DNA of 64,000 nt from Cinclus cinclus (taxonomy: Eukaryota > Chordata > Aves > Passeriformes > Cinclidae): contig NC_085049.1 in the NCBI RefSeq assembly GCF_963662255.1, positions 59,443,158 to 59,507,157 of the forward strand. Direction: 5' to 3'. The notes below the pieces were generated by a model, which was not told the DNA's origin, did no database searches, and saw only the letters and a program-made list of their open reading frames with translations. Shown here piece after piece: positions 12,601-35,246 of this stretch. The position numbers were made by a program, and so were the translations under genes. Positions within the stretch are counted from its first letter, which is position 1, and the number at the start of each line of letters is the position of its first letter.

Positions 12601-15600
12601 GATTATTCCTGTGAATTTAAAATACCAAATGAAAGTGGCATTTGTTTATTAATCCAAATTATTATACTGAAGGGCAGAAGAATTCTGAGACACGAGGGAA
12701 GGAACTGTCTGTGCAGATGGGCACTTAGTTTAGCCCATTTGGAGTTTAGGCCATCCAACCCTCAGTGCAAGATCTATATCTCCTGTTGAGCTATTAAGAA
12801 ATAATAGGAAGCTCAGTATCTTTAAAAATATATCTGTGCTCTGCAATAGCTATGCAAGCCCCAGAAGACCATAAAAGACTGTAAAAAATAAAAGTATTGA
12901 ACTGGTCTCCTGTGGAATCAAAGTAATAAAATTTGGTCAACCAACATGGGTGTATCTAGCAGTGCATTGAGTTGCATATTGTAATTTCCCTAGGACAATC
13001 CATTAAGATTCCTGTCTTTTTTTGAATTGAAAATTACTCTAATTAGGCAAACACTTTCTTCTATGTGCTATCCAGGGTGCTCAACCAAAGCAAAAACAAA
13101 ACAAAACAAAAAACAGACAAACAAAAACCCCCACAACAACCTAATGGAGAGGGAGAAGCCTACTTCAATTTCCTTCTCCTTGAGGTGTCTAGAGAAACCC
13201 AGAAGCAGGCTATATTGGGGGAGGGTAAGACATGTGATTTTCACAAAATCCTCAGCAAATGCTGGGACCAAAGCTGATAGAGTATCATGCTGAAACAATT
13301 CAAAACTGTTCAGAACAGATGGAGGAGAAGCAGAGAAATGTGCTGGCTTGGGAAAATGGAACCAAGCAGAAGGCACCTCCTTTCAGCAGTTACCTTCGCT
13401 CCAATTCCCTCTGGGCTGTTAAGTCCCCACAGATGAATGCACCACTTAAAAATTTCAACCAAACATACTCCCAGTCCACTCAACGTTAATTTATACTACA
13501 CTGAGCCAAAGCTGCTGTGGTTAGCCAAGCTCCCAGTTTGCACTGTGAGTCACAAAAGCAATAACCTCAGTTACAGGACAGCAAATCTTTGAGAGCTGCT
13601 AGACATTTTTCTTTAAGCCTATGATGAAGTAGGATTTTACTTTTCCATAAAGACTTCTCTGCCTTTGGACATCTATTTCAAAATCAACACTGCAAGTTGA
13701 ACTATTCTCTTTTCCTCTTTACCCTCCACAGAATCAGGTGCATTATGGTTTCTGCCTTGGCAACAGAAATCTTACTGCATTTAGGTCAACATTTCTTATT
13801 ATATCAAGTAGTTGAACAAACAAATGTAGTCACAGACAAAGTGGGGGAAAGAGGACCAACAGGAGCTATTGAGAAGATGCAATGTAGAGGAATATAAAAA
13901 TTAAATGTGCTACTTCTGATACCAAAAGCAACTGAACTACAATTTTTGGTCATGTATACTTCAGAATAGAAATATTCACTGAATTACAGGAAGCTTACAG
14001 AAAAGTAAGAAGAACAAAAGCAGTCTCAATAGAAAAAGAGTAAACTTGTTAAGAAAAACAAAGACTGCCCAAGGGACAAGACTAAGTCACTCTAAAGCCT
14101 GCTATGAACTGTGCTAAACATCCCTCCCTTCCAGATTCATCCTTAAACAACAACAGAGAGAACTGATACTGAAAAAGTCAGTGTAACATTTAGTAGTGAG
14201 AGCTGATCCCTGAAGGCTGTGCTGACATAGCTCACAATACCTCTGGACCTTAACAGCACAACAGAAGACACAGTGCAGTGATGCCCTCACAGCAGTCAGT
14301 CTCATAAGGCAGGATTCATCCCCCTCTGGCAAGGGGACTGAGCTGCTGTTTTCAAGCCTGACAGAAATTGATTTTAGCACAATCAATTACCGTACTTATG
14401 TTTTTTTCTTTCTAAAACTATATATTTAAGTTTAGGCAATATTACAGAATTATCACTTAAAGCAAAAGCATTGCTTCAAACTTGGCATTGATGAAAAGAA
14501 TACCGTAAGTAGAGATGCCAAGTATAAATCCTTTAAGAAATGCCTTCCTCTTTAATTTCTACTACTTTCCCCGATGACCTACAGTTTAATCACTAAGGAA
14601 AGAATTGATATTCACCTTCTGAATGTTGATATACAGAGAAATAGCAAGAGGTTTTTTGTTGTTCTTCAAGGAAAGAAAGGTCTATGCATGAGGTAAGAGG
14701 AGTATTCTATTGCTTGACTTTTGGGGAGATTTCCAAAATCATCTGGAACAGAGCTGAGTGTGAATGAAGAGGGAAGGAGGGAGGGAAGGAGGGAGGGAGG
14801 AAGGAAGGAAGGAAGGAAGGAAGGAAGGATTTGTTTTAGAGACAATCATGTCACTGGATCCACACAATCCCAAATGTTCTGCAGTCTGCATTGTCACTGC
14901 GACCATCCGGGCCTACTTGGCCACATTCCATGAACACATCTGAACTCAGTTACCAGGCAGTGCTAGCAAGTAGCACTTCCCCTACTACGCAGAAGTGTTC
15001 AGGTTTTTAAGCTTTCTTTTTCAATGCTCAGGCTCCCAGAAATTTACCACCAAACTGTTTCACAAGCACCAAGTTTCCAAGTCATTGTTCGAATACATTA
15101 GAAAGTATCAAAAATGAAATCATGCACTATGTGTTTTTATGCAGAAATTCAGAAAGCTACAAGATCCCAAGACTGACTTTATAGGTAAGAAGGGAGCTAA
15201 AAAGCCTTTGATTGATTTATGTGAAGATTGGCATGGAGATAATTGTAGTGGCAACCTATCTCTATTATAGTCTTTACTTGGACCAACACTTTGAAATATG
15301 AGTTGAGTAGAATTTAACCATTTTAACACAGGTAAATCATGCATCCATATAATGTCAAGATTTATAACTCTTAGCACATGATAAAACATGGTTATTTCAC
15401 CTGATAGGTGAAAAGCTACTTCCCTAAGGGCTACAATAAAAGCAACTTTGACCAGATAAAAACTTCTGAGGTTATCCAGTGCAGGAAAAACACATCTCCC
15501 AAAGTGGTTGCTGCTGTCTGGCTAACAGAGCATAACACACACTCTCTCTGTACTATCTTCTTCTCAACTTTGCAAACCTATCATTGACCTGCATGAAACC

Positions 15601-16640
15601 TCACGCTAAGAATTGTCTGGACTTTCATTTTAAGCTTGCAGGAAATCACAGAATCTCCTCATAGGGCAGACGAGCAAAGTGAATGGCAACAAACTATAAA
15701 ACAAGATTACACAGAGCCATCTGTTCAGACACTGAGCCTGTTGAGAAGTCTCATCCCACACAGACTGTTGGTCTGACACGGGCCAAAATCTATTTGTAAG
15801 AAAGACGTATTCGTAAGAAAACAGTCTCTTGTTGCATTCCTAATTCACGTTTCCAAAACTTGAAGAAAAACCTGTTTCCTTTCCATCCCAAATTTCAGGT
15901 TTGGTTGGAAACGCACACAATGTCGACGAGACATCCGGCAAACTCTTTCAAACTCTCAGGATGGCTGTACATCACCAGCTCAGCCCTGCCTCGCCACAAC
16001 ATGGAGCCGTTCGAACTCAGTAACCTTGGTAAACACCGGGCGTCTTTCTTCAGCTCAGCCTTCCTGCCGCGGCGCCACAGCAGCCGGGACGTCGGGAGCT
16101 GAGCCGTCCCTCCCTTCAGGCACCAAGAAACACTTTTAACCTGGCGTTAGTAAATACCACCGCGCAGCGGCAATGGGCGGCTGGGAGCGAGAAGAGCCCG
16201 GACCTAGAGCAGCTGGATCTACCGCACTGACAAAGCTCGTCCGGAAGACAGCGGGGTCAGGAATCCTGTAGCCAAATCCCGCTGTGTTCCCAAGCATCGG
16301 GCCAGCCCCGCACATGCCAAGCCGTGCTGCGCCCGCCGGACACCGCCGCCGCCCGGTGCGCCCTCAGGGAGCCTTCCCCGGCGGGCCGCTCCCTCAGGAG
16401 AACCATACCGGGCGGGGATCGCCACCCCCGGGGCAGGAGGCGGCCACTTCAGCCCCGTTTCCCGGAGCAGCAAAGCCGGGCTGCGGCGGTCGGTAGCGGA
16501 ACGCGAGCCCCCGGGAGTCGGTGCCCCGGTGCCCCCGCCGTGCTCTTACCCAGCATGAGGGGGCTGAGGCGCCGGGCCATGCCCTTGGATAGGTCGTACA
16601 CATAGAGCTTCACGGGATGCAGCGCCAGCGGCTCCTCCAT
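3649..16640 (-). CDS. DESI1: Desumoylating isopeptidase 1 (PPPDE peptidase), complete
   Basis: Six coding exons join in phase on the minus strand: 16640-16550, 7501-7480, 6590-6521, 5878-5769, 5011-4889 and 3742-3649 (510 nt, 169 aa; human protein 168 aa). All introns are GT-AG. The product is a small papain-like cysteine peptidase of the PPPDE/DeSI family, known to remove SUMO from some substrates such as BZEL and also reported to act on S-acylated proteins. The catalytic pair is intact: His39, first residue of exon 3 in the motif [12 protein letters not shown], and Cys109 in exon 5 within [10 protein letters not shown]. The N-terminus carries the family motif [12 protein letters not shown], and the protein ends [14 protein letters not shown]. 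The start is the only ATG that fits, two residues before the conserved core. It shares a CpG-rich promoter with XRCC6. Intron 1 is about 9 kb; the others are under 1.2 kb. Confidence 0.96.
7480..7501 (-). CDS. DESI1: DESI1 coding exon 2, a 22-nt microexon
   Basis: This exon supplies the residues G-K-Q-L-D-G-I-W just before catalytic His39. It is flanked on the minus strand by CATACAG (acceptor) and GTAAGTGAC (donor, a near-perfect match to U1). Phases fit both neighbours: exon 1 leaves one base, and this exon ends with two. At 22 nt it is easily missed by gene predictors; skipping it would shift the frame. Confidence 0.93.
9320..9805 (+). mobile_element. Diverged CR1 LINE fragment
   Basis: The stretch follows the CR1 3' region in sense orientation. 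It has the segment around 'tccagttttggg-cacgaaagacactgacatac' in altered form, a 'ctggagaagagaaagcc'-like piece, and near 9650-9800 a terminal part resembling 'gaaggtggtcaaac ... gaggtccctt'. It is old and interrupted by indels. The 3' octamer repeats are not clear. Confidence 0.65.
11318..11650 (+). mobile_element. CR1 LINE 3' fragment, sense orientation
   Basis: The segment reads like the last 330 bp or so of CR1: an 'agaggatggatccaggctcttctcagtgg' block, then 'gacaagaggcaacg', 'actggaataattgcccagagaggttg', and the end block 'gatgaccctgcttgtgcaggg ... cccttcaaac'. It sits in DESI1 intron 1, opposite to DESI1 transcription. Confidence 0.88.
14767..14829. repeat. GGGA/GGAA microsatellite
   Basis: About 63 bases of pure purine, beginning with GGGA-type units and ending in a run of GGAA/AAGG tetramers. 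It is in DESI1 intron 1 and is likely length-polymorphic. Confidence 0.95.
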
Positions 16641-16817
16641 GGGGGCGCGGGCGCGGCCGCCGGGCGGCAGCCGTAGCCCTTCCGGACAAGGTTGAACGGC
16701 CCTTCCTTCCGGGAGTCGGAAGGGAACGGGAGGAAAGCACGGCCCCACCGCCGGTCCCCGGCGCAGCGGCCCCAGCCGTGAGGTGACAGACGGCGAGGAA
16801 GGGGCGACGCTGCCCGG

Positions 16818-16827
16818 GCGCATGCGC
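16818..16827. promoter_or_regulatory. NRF1 consensus site
   Basis: GCGCATGCGC, the palindromic core bound by nuclear respiratory factor 1, lies roughly one third of the way from the DESI1 start to the XRCC6 start. Binding is inferred from the motif only. Confidence 0.7.
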
Positions 16828-17193
16828 GGCCGCGCCGCGCCTGCCGGGCCGCCCCGTCGCTGCGCGACAGTGCCAGGGGGCGGAGCTACAGCCGGGTGGG
16901 CGGGGACGAACAAGTCCCGCTGTCATTGGCTGAGGCTCAGAGACGCGCGCAGCGCTTGAGGAACTCCTGCCCTTCGCTACCCCGCTGCAGCCAATTCGCG
17001 TGAAGGGGAGGGGCAGCTGCCCCGGAGGGGCGGGGCCCGGCGCGTTTCGGCTCTCGCCATTGGTCAGAGCAGCCGCGGGGGCGGGGTGATCTGGCGAGCG
17101 GCGGTTGGCTGAGCGTGAGTGGGGCTGGGTGGCGCGGCTGCTGCGTCTGGCGCGAGCCAGCCGAGCCTCTGAGGCGGCGGTGCCGCGCGAGCC

Positions 17194-29948
<12,755 letters not shown>

Positions 29949-31250
29949 GCTGGAGAGGAAGGCCCTGGTTTACTTCTGTCTGCTTAGAATTTTGATTGTC
30001 TTATGTGGGTGCTGTGTCTGTTTAATCTTGCTATGAAAGAGACTGCAACTAAATGTTGCTCTGTCTAGCAGTGGAGAAACTTTTTATTTAGTTGTGAAAC
30101 ATCTCTGCAAAGCTGCATTCTGTTGACAGTAGCTAAAGGCAGAACTAAATTCCCTGTGAATTCAGGTCACCCACTGTACATGGACAGAGTTGTGCCTTGC
30201 TGGTTTCTTAATAAAAGTTTGGACCTTTTCTTTTGCAACACTGTGCTGTCTCTGCATCGTAAAGACAGCAGAATTCACTTCAGTGTAAGAAAACACAATG
30301 ATCTTAATGTCTTAATGGCACCACATGGATTCAAGCAGCAGGTTGAGTCTGTCTTCTAACAGAGGATATAGATATGTATTACTCTCCAAAACAGCCAGTA
30401 TCAGTACTAGTAATCAAATCGGGTTCTTTTCCACCATCGCCGTTACAAGTATTACCAGCAGATCTTAAAAGAAAAAAAAATCATTACTGGGAAGCAATAT
30501 CCAATCCCTTGGGCAAAAAGCTGGCACTTAACAAACCTGCACACACAGGTCTTCCATTTATAAATTGTAATAGCAAAAGCTGGTTTAAAAATGGAAAACA
30601 AATTGTGTTCCCCGCAAGGCTGCAAGCATTTATCCCAATTAAATTACTGAGATGGCATAGAACTTTTCCACCTCTCTAAGTGAATATGAATCAGACTATT
30701 GTGAAGGCTTCTGTACTCAAATCTGTGCTTTAAAAATAGAATAGCAAATTGTGGAGAGAGCCCTTGTTACATACAGTATTTTTACTTTTTTAGTCATACT
30801 TACGAAGTCTGCAGCTGGGTGTTTTAGGTTTTAGACTTCCATCCCTGGCATGCCCTACGTGTCTTACAGTGCAAGATGACTAAAACCAATAAGTAGTTAT
30901 TGCTTTTGCTTTAGGAAATTGCTAATTGTTTAGTGAAACTCTTAACTTTCTATGGGACACAGACACTGGATACCTGAGGTGTCCATTTTGGTCTGCAATG
31001 TTTTTAGTGCCCAGAGATTCCTGTGTGTGGCTCACAAACTGTCCTATGACCAGTCTGTAGTGTGGCACATGTAGTGGAGTCAGCTGTGACCACCCTTCTG
31101 GCACTGTGACTGTTCTAGCTGTGCCAGCACGCTGGTCACTTCTACCTCAGTTCCTCCAGAGAGCAGCTAGCCTGCATTGAGCTCTGCAGTACTGAAACTA
31201 CATTGCCTGTTACACTTCCAGTCAGCCTGGATTAGTTATTTTTAATAAAG
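29949..31250 (+). other. XRCC6 3' UTR and downstream sequence
   Basis: No coding exon lies here. AATAAA occurs at 30210-30215, followed by a T/GT-rich stretch, and again at 31244-31249. The first would give a 3' UTR of about 280 nt, the second about 1.3 kb. Confidence 0.75.
30210..30215 (+). terminator. XRCC6: XRCC6 poly(A) signal (proximal)
   Basis: AATAAA lies 262 nt past the stop codon with a U/GU-rich stretch shortly after it. A distal AATAAA at 31244-31249 could make a longer transcript. Confidence 0.7.
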
Positions 31251-31612
31251 ATTTGCCTAAGGACTCAATTTATTTTGCCCTTGGGCAAAGAAGTTACTGT
31301 AAATGCTTGTCTTAGCAAGGCTTGAAGAGTGGAATAGTGAGACTAGCCTGTCTGTAATTTTGTGGATTGAATTCTGCAAATACCCTTGTTAACATCTCTC
31401 TTGGATTGCTAACCCTCAGGCATACTATGTTCCAGGCTTTGGATGATTGTGGCATGTTTGTTCTAGCTTATTAGATCTTCCTCCTGGCTTTTTTTTTTTT
31501 TCTTTGTGTTGTTCTTTTTAATAGCAGGCTATCACGTTAAGTGAAGTTTAAAAGGGATGGTGATGGAGTGTTTCAGAGCAGAAGACAGACAGTTCTGCTT
31601 GCTCAAGTATCC

Positions 31613-31618
31613 TTTATT
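31613..31618 (-). terminator. SNU13: SNU13 poly(A) signal (distal)
   Basis: TTTATT on the plus strand gives AATAAA in the SNU13 sense, about 1.6 kb past its stop codon. A proximal candidate is the complement at 32551-32556. The distal signal is about 360 bp from the distal XRCC6 signal, so the convergent genes end close together. Confidence 0.55.
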
Positions 31619-33218
31619 TCTGCTCCTTATGTGCTTTCTCTTACATCAGCTGTCTTGGTACAATAGGGCAAATCCTTGGCAAAACTGTACTTCTAAACAC
31701 AACTAGCTCAACTGTCAGCATGAGTAGAAGGGAACAGGAGCCCTTCTAAACCTCATACAAATAAAAGGATTCTGAAGTATTTGTATCAAGTTCACCTCAA
31801 CAAGGATTACTGGTACCAGCCATTTACAAAAATATACAAACATGGTATCTTCAGTCATGAGCTGACTTCATATGCTTGGGATGTACTTACTGAAAGTATA
31901 AAGTTAGTGCCTCTGGGGAAACATTACAGGAAAAATCTCTTCCCTTCTGCTATTGCACCTAATGGAGTTTCAACACTTATTTTGCTTTGGCATTCTGCAA
32001 TAGAAAACAGGTCTGATATTCCAACACAGGCATTTAAACTTTCCTGATCAGAGCAGAAGTGGATTTATAATACAATATGCATTTAACTAAAAACTAGGTC
32101 CATAAAACCACCACTCATCCAGACTGCTGTTGGTGCTCTATGCTGCTTTTCCAGGACATGAGATAATACAGCATTCTCTTCTTGAGACACATATTATTTT
32201 ATCTGAAATATTACTTGTTCTCTGTTTCCTTGACCATGACTTAAAAGGGTTCATCTCCAGTCAGGTGACTAGAGTAGTAGCTAAAAAGCATGGCACTTTT
32301 TATAATTAACAGCCAGTTGTAGGGTACTTGACAGCCACAACAGGCTGCTCTCTGCCATGTGTTTTGTATTTAACTTGCCTAGGAAGCCCAACCTCTGTGG
32401 TAACAGTCCATGCATAGAAAACTGAGTAGGGAGTACAAATTACTGCACTGCAGTAGCCTTTAGGCATCCTGTGAGCAGATTAGCTTTACAAGCAGAAACA
32501 CTCCAGTTAGTTGCAAATGCTTCACCAGTTCTATTTAGCTTTGCAGCATTTTTATTTTTTCTTAAAAAGTCAGGATTTAAAAATAATCAAGTTCAGAGAT
32601 TTCCCCTTGTATAATGCCATAAGATTTCTGCTGCCCCATGCATCTCTTACAGAAGTCTCTTGTGTAGTTCCAAGAACAAGGGCTGTGCTATGTGCACTGA
32701 TCTTGGCTCCATATGCTGCTACACGGTAGGTGCTGCCTGCCTTATACCTGCCTGTGCTGCTCCATTACTTAATGACTCCAGCAGCCCGAACACAGGGAAC
32801 CTTTTCCTCAGTAGCCTAAACTGTTCAGAAATGCAGAGTTACTCACACTGCTGGAGGCTGAAGCTTAGCAGAAATACTGCAACACAGGGAAAGCTGACAG
32901 GTAGGCTGAAAAAGCCCTGAGCAGGCAGACAGGAAGACAAGGGGGGGACTTTTTTTTTTTTTCTGTCCTTCTAAACATAAAACAGGAAACAGTTGTACAG
33001 TCACTTTTCAAGAAGTAATACAATGAGAATGAATCTGTTGGAGTGGAATAATAGAAAATCGGGGAGATAGGAGGTGGAAACACTAATAATTAAGCCATTG
33101 TTAAAAATGTAGCATTTTGAAATGAAACACTGATATCAAAACTATCATCTCAACTGAAGCTAAACATGAATTTCCCCTAATTTGCACTTTTCTACTTCAC
33201 ACACACGCTCATGGGCAC
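31619..33218 (-). other. SNU13 3' UTR
   Basis: The sequence between the SNU13 stop (complement 33219-33221) and its poly(A) candidates is AT-rich with no protein-like frame. A short G run plus T run sits at 32941-32962. Confidence 0.6.
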
Positions 33219-34971
33219 TTAGACCAGCAGTCTTTCTATAGCTTGCTGTACAGACTGGATCTGAGGCTTTAGCTGTGATCCCTCCTTGATGGTGATGGAG
33301 CAGGCGATGACAGGCCGGGAAACTCCGCATGCCCGGCCCAGGGCTTGCTTGGAGCGCACAAACACGTAAGGTACATTCTTGTCCTCGCAGAGAAGAGGGA
33401 GGTGCAGGATGATCTCCAAGGGCTCTGCATCTGCTGCCATCACAATGAACTCTGCTATCCCTCTGTTCAGTGTTTTGGTGGCTGCAAAAGAAACTGGAGA
33501 GTCAGACCAGGTCTTTCTGGAAAGCACATCTGATGTAAAACAACATTAGGAAATGTTGAAAGTGGCATCAATAGGAAGATGATTTACTGCATGGCACATG
33601 GGTTCTAAGAGATTACTGAGTTTCTGTCTTCAGGGATTGTGAGTTTTTTACATGCTTGACTAGGTGAAGCCCCAAGCAGCTGTGAAGGGAGCCACTCTGT
33701 GAGCAGGTTGAAGTAGACATACCTTCAAACCCAAATCTTGTATGGTTCTGAACTGGCTAGATATCTGGTAATTCCAATGCCACACCACTGAAGCATGCAC
33801 GATTACAAACCGTGCACCAGAAACACGATTTGGGAATCTACCAGAACTGCATATAAATGTTGAAAAGGTTACAGCTTAATTCTGTCCCTGAATATTGTTA
33901 AACCAGGCTTGAAGGAGGAGAAAGGAGACACACACCTGCAATAGCCATATCTATATAAAGTGAGTGATTCACAGCTACAGAGAAAAGACAACCTCTACCC
34001 ATGGCATCTCACAAAACCCTTGTTATGACTCATAGCACGCTTTTTAACATACAAGTCTCACCTTCATTGGCTCCTTTGCGTAGCTGCTTATAGTTGCAGG
34101 ACTGCTGTACCAGATCCAGAAGTGTTTTGGTGAGCTGTGCATCAGCCAGCGGGTAAGCTTTGGGATTTACTTCTGCCTCACTCTAAAGGAAAAAAGTAAA
34201 GAGTATTACAAGAGGAGAAAAGGAGGCTTTAGTCCAATCACCGCTGCACAAGCATCATGTCCTCCACATATACTGATTTCTAGAGTCGTGTCTGCTCTGC
34301 CCATATAGAAGAGACATCATTACCTTTTACTCCTAAAAGCGTAAAGATTCTTGAATCAAAGGGTAAAAGTAAGGAAGATACACTTCTCATCAAAGTAAAG
34401 AGCGTGTCTACTCACAATCTACACCCTACAAACCAGCAGCAGTGCACTTATGGGGCAGTCTTCAGGCGTTTTATACCACAAAGACTACACAAAATGAAGC
34501 ACTTCAGTGCATCGTAACAGTGTAAATTAACAGACTAACAAAAATTTTGAAGAAATCACCAGAAGAGCACGTATCAGGGTTATTTCTGCAAACCACAAGT
34601 AGCTTCTAAACGTTAACATGGGCCGGGGGGTGGCACAGCAGGGAGGTCACAAGCGGTGTTAGCGACCGGCGCTGGCAGAGCCGAGCCTCTCCGGCTCCCA
34701 GCACGGCGCGGGGGTGACCCCAGACAGCGAGTTCCCCGGTTACCGGGTGTCCCCAGGACCGCCAGCTCCCCGGGCCTCCGCCGCCGCACCGGCCGCACCT
34801 CCGCACGGCCTCCACGTGCTGCCCGCCGCGCAGCCGGGAGGCGGCCTCCCTCTAACCCAGGCCTTCCGGAGGAAGAGGGGTAGGAAGAGGAGAAGGAAGA
34901 ACAGGAGAAGGAGGAGGAAGAGGATAAGAAGGAGGAAGAAAAGGAGGCTGGGGCCCGACGCCACTCACCAT
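33219..34971 (-). CDS. SNU13: SNU13 / 15.5K (NHP2L1) RNA-binding protein, complete
   Basis: Three coding exons on the minus strand: 34971-34969 (ATG only), 34182-34062 and 33481-33219 (387 nt, 128 aa, the same length as human). The protein is an L7Ae/L30e-fold protein that binds kink-turns in the U4 snRNA 5' stem-loop and in box C/D snoRNAs, nucleating the U4/U6.U5 tri-snRNP and snoRNPs in nucleus and nucleolus. The RNA-contact region is visible as [16 protein letters not shown], followed by the conserved [14 protein letters not shown] and the [10 protein letters not shown] segment. It is almost identical to mammalian protein apart from conservative changes such as Ser2, Glu5 and Ala in NRGIAEF. 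All introns are GT-AG. It stands head-to-head with MEI1 in a CpG island and tail-to-tail with XRCC6. Confidence 0.98.
34868..34948. repeat. Purine-rich (GA) tract in SNU13 intron 1
   Basis: About 80 bases that are almost only A and G on the plus strand, so almost pure C/T in SNU13 pre-mRNA. It begins about 20 nt downstream of the SNU13 exon 1 donor. It also creates a spurious Leu/Phe-rich open frame. Confidence 0.9.
34969..34971 (-). CDS. SNU13: SNU13 coding exon 1, consisting of the start codon only
   Basis: On the minus strand the sequence reads GCC-ATG followed immediately by the donor GTGAGTGG. Exon 2 starts AGT GAG GCA GAA after the acceptor CCTTTAG, giving M|S-E-A-E-V-N-P-K. No other ATG in exon 2 could serve as the start. 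Confidence 0.9.
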
Positions 34972-35129
34972 GGCCGCGGCGCGGTCGCTGCAGTCCGCCG
35001 GAGCGCGCTGTGAGGGAAGAGGCGGGAGCGCTGCTGCGGCCGCCGGAAGGGAGGCGGTACCGGGCGCGGTACCGGGGGCGGCCCCGAGGCGGAGCCGCAC
35101 GGCAGTCCCGGCGGTCCCGGCAGCGGCCG

Positions 35130-35246
35130 ATGGCGGTGGAGGCGGAGGGACCCTGCGGTGATCACGGGCCGCGCTGGGCGCTGCCGCTCCGCCCGCCGCT
35201 CTGCCTCGCCTGCTCCGTGGAGACCCTGGGTGACGGCAGCGCCTCG
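35130..35246 (+). CDS. MEI1: Candidate MEI1 coding exon 1 (tentative)
   Basis: Exon 2 begins CTG GTG CGC AAG at 35479 in phase 0, so exon 1 must end on a codon boundary. The frame from ATG 35130 is open, and phase-0 GT dinucleotides lie at 35217 (TCC|GTGGAG) and 35247 (TCG|GTGGGC); neither is a strong donor. The stronger GTGACG at 35230 is in the wrong phase. A different, shorter or more upstream first exon is possible. Confidence 0.3.

Larger units (their letters stand above)
7502..16549. other. DESI1 intron 1 (about 9 kb)
   Basis: The intron holds two plus-oriented CR1 fragments (about 9320-9805 and 11318-11650), a GGAA-type microsatellite (14767-14829) and an A-rich CAAAA-type tract near 13088-13125. 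The block 9810-11260 is slightly richer in GC with several overlapping short open frames on both strands, but no known protein family was recognised. No nested gene is supported. The smaller DESI1 introns (3743-4888, 5012-5768, 5879-6520, 6591-7479) show nothing else notable. Confidence 0.8.

Noticed and set aside
34740..34964. Leu/Phe-rich minus-strand frame resembling a membrane protein
   Set aside because: It is the translation of the purine/pyrimidine repeat in SNU13 intron 1, not a membrane segment.
34970..35161. Plus-strand ATG at 34970 as the MEI1 start
   Set aside because: The ATG is only the other half of the CCATGG palindrome at the SNU13 start. Its frame ends at 35161 in an Ala/Gly-rich stretch with no phase match to MEI1 exon 2.
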